Assembly: GCA_030180135.1 (NCBI GenBank)
Contig: CM058235.1
Location: 92,542,535-92,606,534 of the forward strand
DNA: 64,000 nucleotides
Source: Orychophragmus violaceus
Taxonomy: Eukaryota; Streptophyta; Magnoliopsida; Brassicales; Brassicaceae
Direction of reading: 5' to 3'
Part shown: piece by piece, positions 57,454 through 64,000 of the stretch
Layout of the letters: the number at the start of each line of letters is the position of its first letter
How positions within the stretch are numbered: the stretch's first letter is position 1
Notes under the pieces: model-generated
Databases searched by the model: none
The model's input: the letters and a program-made list of their open reading frames with translations, nothing else
Told to the model about the DNA's origin: nothing
Translations under genes and position numbers: made by a program

Positions 57454-58205
57454 TATTTAGCTTTAGATTTTTTATTTTATAAATTAAAGTTTAATTAATA
57501 ATAAGTTGTATATTTTTTAGTATTCAATAATAAAAAATATAAAACAACCCGCTAAAAAGTTGTTATCGTATAATCATCAATTAACCCGACAATTATATAT
57601 TTGAATAATATAAATATTTACTTATTGTTGTTCTCTTACGTTTTTATCAAATTTAAATATATATATATATATATATATATATTTTAGTTTAATTTTTAAT
57701 ATAAATTATTTTTTAGGTAATAGTAATTTGAATATTTTTATAGAATTCACTTTTTGAAAATGAAGTATATTACAATTTTTATTATTTTTATGTGTATATT
57801 TGATAAAAGTAGTGGGTTATATATTCATTTTTATTTTTTAAATATAACTTTTATATTTATTTTATAATTTATAAACATAAATGTGTATTAATTCATTACC
57901 CATTACCTATCATTATTGATTACATATAAATATATAATATAATATAATTACAAAATTAATTATTTAAATAAAAATAAAATAGATTAAAAAGATTTTTTGT
58001 TAGATCTTGTATAATAAAAGGAAATATATATTTATATTTAAAGTAATGAAAGATATTACAAAATATTATGATTAATTAATTAGAATTTAGTTTTACATTA
58101 CTGTCTTTAATGAATTTATTTAATTACTCTTAATTTCTAATTGCATGTCCTAAATAACACATCAAGTTAAGGTTAGTTTCTTAAAATCTTCATGTTTTAA
58201 TAGAA

Positions 58206-58240
58206 CTAGTATGATTCGTTCGCACCATGTGCGAGCACAA
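58206..58240 (-). other. Second Helitron 3' terminus
   Basis: On the minus strand TCGCACATGGTGCGA (hairpin) is followed by ACGAATCATACTAG and T, a second textbook Helitron end. Either a shorter Helitron (58206-58923) or a nested one shares the 5' side. Confidence 0.65.
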
Positions 58241-59601
58241 GTATTACTAAACATAAAAAATTTAAAAATAAAAACTATCAAATTAATTTAACAACAATAA
58301 TAATATTATAAAAATCTATATGAAACTATTTATAAGTAAACATACGTATATTATTATATTTAATAAATAAAATTATGATTTATTATAAATAAAATTAATA
58401 GTAATAAAATAAATTTTAATTATATATTTTAAGTATAAAAATCAAATATCTTATCTAAAATATTTTATCATTATAGATATAAATTGAAAATTTATTTAAA
58501 TAATACGAATTTACTATATAAAATCTAAAATGATATTTATTAATATTTTAAAATATTCATAAACATTTTCATATTAATCATCTTTTTTATTGAAGTTTAT
58601 GTATATCTCTAAAATAAAGTTCAAATAATTATAAATATCTTCGTATTTATCATTTCATCTTACTTTTTCATTTTTTATTCAAGGTTATGTATATCTTCAA
58701 ATAAAATTTAAAAAATCTTTCATAAATATTTCATATTTATCATCTTATTTTTTTATCCAAGGTTATGTATATCTTCATAATAAATTTTAAAATCATAATA
58801 AATATCCAATATAAGTTAAGGTTGACACGGTAATTAATCTAATTTCATTAATGGCAAATTAGTAATCGGTTATTTTAAGAGCGAATAAGGCCAAAAGCAC
58901 TTCTCATTTAATATAAAGATAGATATCTCCTCAATCCATTTACACATGCATCTATATGGCAGAATATTCACTGGATTTTTCCTTTCCATATGTTTTTTAA
59001 GTTGGCATATTAATTTTTTTTAGTATATCTTTCGATGATTAATTATTTTTGAGAATATAGTTTGTTTATTCATTTCTCCACAATATTGTATTTATGTGTT
59101 AATACATGATACAAAAGCAAAATTCTTTGAAATCTTACTTTATATCGCACTCAAAAATAGAATAATATTGAATTTATTTTAAATATGGAATAACAAATAG
59201 ATTTACTCTATTTTTTTAATCATCACTCTATTTTTTACTCCAGAATATAGTATGGTTAGAATAAAACTCAATTCTATTTTGAAATTACTTTATTAACGTA
59301 AAAAATCTAATTCTACATTGAAAATGCCTTAAACACTTAAACTTATTTTAGTTGATCTTAGCAAAAAACTATATGTATTTGTGACAAAAAAATACTAAAT
59401 ATAATAAATAAATAAAAATAATATAATTATTTGTGAGTGTTTTAAAATACAAAAAAAATCATAAATTTATGTAAACAAATATATATATTAATTTTAAATA
59501 TTATTCATTTTAGTATAAACATATTATTATAAGAAACATGTTTTTATTAATTTATGCCCCTGATAAAATAAATTCATGGCTCCACCACTCGGTGTAAACA
59601 A

Positions 59602-60388
59602 GGGCTATGCAATATGCAAATGAAAGAGAGATGATGACTCTAATTGGTTAACACATAAGTTGGGTGGAAAGGGAAAATAATTCCACCTCAAAAAGTTAGA
59701 GGGATATTTCCCGTCCAAAAAATAAATAAATCATGGGTAAACAATAAAATTTATGTGGGTCCAGAAGAAAAAAATTCTTCTCAATCCCTTCTTTTTCATT
59801 TCCCTCTCACTCTCTCTCATTTTCTCTCTCACTCCCTCTCAATCCCTCTCCCACTAAACCAATCACACCCGATGTGTTAGAAGTTATAAAGATTGAGATG
59901 TAATTCTTACAAGAAAAAGGTGGAGTTCATGGTCTTTTGACTAGACGAGAAATCACATTTTATTGACTTAATTTTGAGTGAAAATGTTATAAGACCTAAT
60001 TTTCCTTAATAATATAATTAAATATATATATATATATATATATCTCATAAATTTTACATTTGTTTTATTAAAATTAATTTATAATAATGATTTTGTAATA
60101 ATGACAAATTAATTATATATTTAAAAATTAAAAGTGATTAAAAATACTTGTAGGGTTCTTGTATACCATAAAATAAATATATTTATATTTAAAGTAAAAG
60201 ATACTAAAATATATTATGGATAACTTAGTTAAAATAATCACACTGTTACTCTTACAAGTGCCTGTTTTTTTTTAAAGAAGTTTTAAATGATATATTTCGT
60301 AAATAACGTGTAAATACTAAATACAATGTTTTTCATATAATAAATTTAAACTTGTAGGTTAGATTATCTAGTAAATCACTTAATGGAA
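59602..60388. other. Non-coding, AT-rich with a pyrimidine tract
   Basis: A TCTCTCACTCCCTCTC tract occupies 59795-59855 and a (TA)n run about 60025-60042. No gene. Confidence 0.6.
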
Positions 60389-60851
60389 TCTACTATATAT
60401 TATTTGCGAAGTCGAATTATTGAATTCGATGATGTGGATATTTCTTAATCAATCAAAACTATGATGTCATTGATGACATGGCTTTAATGAAATATTTTGA
60501 TTGGTCGAGAGCATTTTCCACATTAAAAATAAATAAAAATTCATTTAGGAAAGTTTTTGATTTAAAACAAAAACAAAAATCGACAATTAAACAAATTAAA
60601 TAATTAAATGTGATTTTATAAACTTTCAAATTGTAATCTTAACTTCTTGACATAAATTTAGATTACAGTTTATATTTATTTCATATTTTATTTCCTTACT
60701 TTTCAAATTCAAAATTACGCTCAACCTAAAATTTAGCAACTAATAACTATCGATAATAATTATCAAATTTGAAAAAAAATATCCTACAGAATATTCTAAT
60801 CGTCCAATAGAAGATTTCATAAATTAGTCAAACCCTAAATATTATGAATCT

Positions 60852-60860
60852 TATAAATAG
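60852..60860 (+). promoter_or_regulatory. TATA box in the Helitron
   Basis: TATAAATAG followed about 30 bp later by a CA-rich start-like region (CATAACATTCACATC). It precedes the exon-like ladder by about 100 bp. Confidence 0.55.
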
Positions 60861-60940
60861 AGCTCTTCCAGCCTCATAACATTCACATCTCGAAACACTT
60901 CTTTTTTTTGAAATTAACATTGTTCTAATTTTGTTGTGTG

Positions 60941-61350
60941 GTTTTGATGATTTTGCAAGTATGTAATATAACAAGCCAAACGATAGGTAACTATATCAAT
61001 TACATTTAACATGCTTATAACCATTTGTTGTGTGGTTTTAATGATTTTGCAGGTACGTAACATGTCAAGCCAAACGATAGGTAACTATATCAATTACAAT
61101 TAACATGGTTACAATTTTGTTATGTGGTTTTGATCATTTTGCAGGTATGTAACATACCAAACCAAATGATAGGTAACTATTTTCTTACAATTTACATTGT
61201 AATAATCATTTTGTGGTTTTGATGAATTGGCAGCTATATTTCAAACCAAGCCAAACGATAGGTCTCCATTTATGTAGCTTTTACATTGTTCGAATCATTT
61301 TGTTTGGCTTTTTATGAATTTGCAGCTTGGTTTCATACGAAGCCAAACGA
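60941..61350 (+). repeat. Ladder of five 28-nt exon-like units with 61-66 nt intron-like spacers
   Basis: Units begin after TTTTGCAG (TTTTGCAA-G in the first) and end in AAACGATAG before GTAACT, GTCTCC or GTATGT. They start near 60959, 61053, 61144, 61233 and 61325, and each is exactly 28 nt from the acceptor to the donor. The spacers are T-rich and end with the same acceptor. Confidence 0.8.
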
Positions 61351-61408
61351 TATGTATGTATAATTAATTTATTATGAAATTTCTTTAAATATTTTTCGTT
61401 TTGTAGGG

Positions 61409-61969
61409 TAGGGCGTTCGGGTACCCATTCGGATTCGGTTCGGGTTTTTCAGGTTTTTTGTTTTCGGGTTCATGCATATAAGACCCATTCGGGTATTTTA
61501 TAATTTTGGTTCAGGTTCGGTTCGGTTCGGTTCGAGTTCGGTTCGGGTACCCGAAAAATCATAAAACAAAAATAAAATTAGTTAATTTGAACAAAAATTA
61601 GTTAATTTGAACAAAAATTTTGTTAAATGTAGATAAATATTGCAAGAAATTTTGTATATTTCGTTTATTTTGGATATTTTAACTATTTTTGTCTAAAACT
61701 AACCAATATATTTGGGTTTATAATTATAATTTTAGATAATTATGTTATATTAAATCTAAATATAAATAATATTTTGAATATATAACTGTAGTTCGGATAT
61801 TTCGGGTACCCATTCGGTTCTCGGTCGGGTCGGGTTCGGTTTCGGTTCTTCGGGTATAGAAGTTTAGGACCCATTCGGGTATTTTATCGGTTCGGGTTCA
61901 GGTTCGGTTCCTCTTTTTCGGTTCGGGTTCGGTTCGGTATTTCATTTCCGGGTTTTTTTCCCAGGCCTA
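61409..61969. mobile_element. hAT-type MITE (CGGGTTCGG-rich)
   Basis: Element of 561 bp between perfect 8-bp duplications TTGTAGGG (61401-61408, 61970-61977). Ends TAGGGCGTTCGGG and TTCCCAGGCCTA. The interior consists of GGTTCGGGTTCGG repeats around an AT-rich centre. Same superfamily as 33782-33939. Confidence 0.85.
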
Positions 61970-62394
61970 TTGTAGGGTTCGTGTCACTAATCTTTATTTG
62001 CTAGATAACTACTCACCAATCGGTGTTGGTTAAATTTCACACAGAAAGAATATTAAGCATGAAGTCAATGAAGTATTCAAGAGAAGGATAATATATAGTA
62101 GATATTGTTTTGTATGTTCTTTAGAGTTCCTATTTGTATAATTTTGTTGTTGCATTACGAAAGCATATTTGAAATAGTTACATGATTATTTTTCTTCTTT
62201 ATATGTCCATTTAATCCTTTACTTTTGTTTTCTGGATTCTTCTTAATAGAATAAATTTTTCGTTTTGTAGGGTTCGTGTCACTTATCTTTATTTTCTATA
62301 TAACTACTCACCAATCGGTGTTGGTTAAATTTCTCACAGAAAGAATATAAAATCACGAAGTCAATGAAGTATTGAAGAGAAGGATAATATATAG
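61970..62394 (+). repeat. Diverged tandem duplication in the Helitron
   Basis: The block TTTTGTAGGGTTCGTGTCAC to GAGAAGGATAATATATAGT occurs at 61970-62094 (continuing from the sequence left of the MITE) and again at 62257-62394. The second copy shows the pre-insertion state of the MITE site. Confidence 0.8.
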
Positions 62395-63087
62395 TGTTGG
62401 AATCCCTAGGATCCAGGGTCTAGGTGATTGAATCTAAGAACTGGCCTCGTGTTTACCTGGAGATTGGCAGCGGAAATTGGATCAGGTAAACGAGATCTAG
62501 AGCGCCTCAATCGCTGCGCCTCTATCGTAGTCCACACGCACACAAGATGGAATCCGCCGGGATGCTAGTACCGGTGATCGGATCTCCTGGGATTCTCTAC
62601 GGGTTTCTCGAGGAAGAGGGTCTGTTTTTTTTTTCTTACCAAAACTGTCTGCGACGGCTCTACTCTTTAGGTCGTGTAACCTGGCCCCTATAAATAGGTC
62701 CACGGTTTAAAAACCGTAACATCAGTTACGGTATCGACCTTGTGTCGATCGTTGCACCCAATGGCAACGATCGACACACCTCTTGTATCGATCGACGCAC
62801 CAATGGCATCGATCGACACACCTCTTAAAACACGAATTCAATGTGTATCCAATACACATTGATCGGACCATATGCCAATGATCAATTCCCTACAGAAGCG
62901 TATCCAACTTGCTTAGGTGTGTGACCCTTTAGGTTCACACGATACTAGAAATGAGTTACAACTCATTTGTCATAAGCGGTTTCTAGCAAAACATTATGAC
63001 TACCCAGTATCACATGAATTGTCCGATCTCGACAATACAACTATCTTTAGAGTTAGTACAATGTGATTTCAGGACATAATCCCAACA
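62395..63087 (-). repeat. LTR of a Ty1/Copia-type element (3' LTR)
   Basis: In minus orientation TGTTGGGATTATGTCC ... GGATTCCAACA. A purine tract before its start shows that this is the 3' LTR. It contains four CGATCG motifs at 62746, 62768, 62789 and 62810. Confidence 0.8.
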
Positions 63088-64000
63088 ATCTCCCACTTGT
63101 ACTGGAATCATCTATTCCCATAATCCCTTTGTCACTATATCTCGATATGGCATAAGGCAAGAAACTGTGTCATCCTTATTATAGCCAACATCATGTTCAT
63201 CGAACTTCTGATCTATACTGATAAAACAAACGACTGACAATCACCTCGTTTGAGCACGGCCATGCATTTTCTCAGTATCAAATCTTCGATGGGCCCTGAG
63301 ATATTTATCCCCTGTTGTATAGGAGGGACAAATCCCTTCTTGTTCCATCCCTGTTTCTACATATACTTCATGATACACCTAAGCAATGTCTTTATAGCTG
63401 CCATTTACGGATCGACGTTTGACAAGGTCAAAGTGCACCAATTCATATACTAGAAAGCATGATGAACTCAGGTCTAAGGACTATACTCTATAGTCGTAAT
63501 GATAAACTCTCATGACATAGATATAACTATCCTGTAGAGTTCTCATTAGTGGGTCATGTCCGATCATATGTTCACCAACATATATCTATGTGACTGAGTG
63601 TGATACTCATATCATTGACTCCATGAAACTTAATCAACAGTCACCTCACAAGCTAGTCTCTCGCGATTATCAGTGTCCCACTTTGACAATCTCAACTAGG
63701 GACAATCATAATTTATGTCATCTTTTACTTATAGGGTTTCATGATCAAGTCCTCAACTTGATGTCCTATAACATGAACATAAAATACTTGGGACCATTAT
63801 TTAATCATCCAATGATCAAATAATGTTGATGTCAGTTTTTCATAATCATGACTACATCATGTCTATCTGAACATCATAACTAACATAACTCCCACTAGAA
63901 TCTAGACCACGTCTTCAGATATCTAGTACCTACAGCAACAACATGAAACTCATGCTTAGGTTGTGAGAGATGCCGCGGTGTTCTTGCTTGGAGCCATTCC
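63088..64000 (-). mobile_element. Interior of the Copia-type element, runs off the window
   Basis: Begins with the purine tract ACAAGTGGGAGAT next to the LTR (63088-63100). No coding with recognisable Copia motifs is seen in 0.9 kb, so it is either a long 3' non-coding region or a non-autonomous copy. Confidence 0.6.

Larger units (their letters stand above)
57110..58923 (-). mobile_element. Helitron, minus strand
   Basis: On the minus strand it starts TCTATCTTTATATTAAATGA (58923) and ends with hairpin-forming GCGCTCAGAAAGCGCGGATC, then AAAATCTAG before T (57110). It is flanked by A and T, the Helitron insertion rule. No Rep/helicase, so non-autonomous. A second Helitron-type 3' end lies inside at 58206. 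Confidence 0.7.
56884..59590. mobile_element. Composite element between an 11-bp duplication
   Basis: GGTGTAAACAA stands at 56873-56883 and 59591-59601. The left edge (GGAGCAGCTGCCCC, about 56908) and right edge (GCCCCTGATAAA ... GGCTCCACCACT, about 59557-59588) are the kind of GCCCC/GGCTCCRCCACT phrases seen at ends of unclassified plant repeats. The interior is AT-rich, lacks coding and contains Helitron ends. Class unresolved. Confidence 0.5.
60389..62394 (+). mobile_element. AtREP-like Helitron, 3' end lost
   Basis: Begins TCTACTATATATTATTTGCG after A, the 5' terminus style of Arabidopsis AtREP/Helitron elements. It contains a TATA box, a ladder of exon-like repeats, a hAT MITE and a partial duplication of its own sequence. 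The CTRR/hairpin end is not seen before the Copia-type LTR at 62395, which probably interrupts it. Confidence 0.6.

Overview
The window is plant nuclear DNA, most likely from a Brassicaceae genome (Brassica, Arabidopsis or a close relative). The evidence is short AT-rich introns with TTTGCAG/GTAAGT splice sites, TATAAATA promoters, Athila-type and chromovirus Ty3/Gypsy elements, AtREP-like Helitrons, hAT MITEs with CCCGAACCCG ends, and gene remnants whose closest relatives I recognise are Arabidopsis families (RPA1-like OB-fold protein, F-box, TOPLESS, MTP5). No intact host gene, tRNA or rRNA gene was found. It reads like transposon-rich, probably pericentromeric, heterochromatin.

Region 1 (1-26000). 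An RPA1-like gene on the minus strand (exons about 25314 down to 23361, last exon 2391-2155) is cut in two by about 21 kb of nested LTR DNA bounded by a TTAAT duplication. The outer insert (2397-23355) is only a long LTR with a partial internal duplication. Two related Athila-type elements sit inside it: El-1 (5307-11894, duplication CCTAA) and El-2 (12258-21431, duplication GATTG). Both carry LTRs, a tRNA-Asp type primer site, a purine tract and a gag-protease frame, but no reverse transcriptase or integrase. El-2 also has a broken Athila ORF-1/env-like gene.

Region 2 (26000-37500). A frameshifted F-box pseudogene lies head to head with the RPA-like gene. It is followed by TOPLESS and MTP5 exon fragments in one orientation, a long-TIR foldback element, a Helitron-like element, a tandem array of E2F-type sites with a hAT MITE inside it, and a retroposed sequence with poly(A) and a 16-bp duplication.

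Region 3 (37500-47200). A non-coding LTR element of 5.25 kb (minus strand) has intact LTRs, primer site and purine tract. A Harbinger-like MITE, a 5'-truncated LINE tail and a second LINE remnant follow, then AT-rich DNA.

Region 4 (47200-64000). A dead Del/Tekay-type chromovirus (minus strand) is interrupted by a solo LTR that carries six tRNA T-arm-like motifs. Next come AT-rich DNA holding Helitron ends inside a composite element, an AtREP-like Helitron with a ladder of 28-nt exon-like repeats and a hAT MITE, and the 3' end of a minus-strand Copia-type element.

The most unusual signal is a short palindromic motif built on CGATCG (variants of GCATCGATCGTTGC). It recurs as pairs with 20-22 bp between centres in the LTRs, leaders, coding regions and 3' regions of both Athila-type elements, and again in the LTR of the unrelated Copia-type element at the right end. 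The exact class, age and function of several elements are inferred from eye comparison only.
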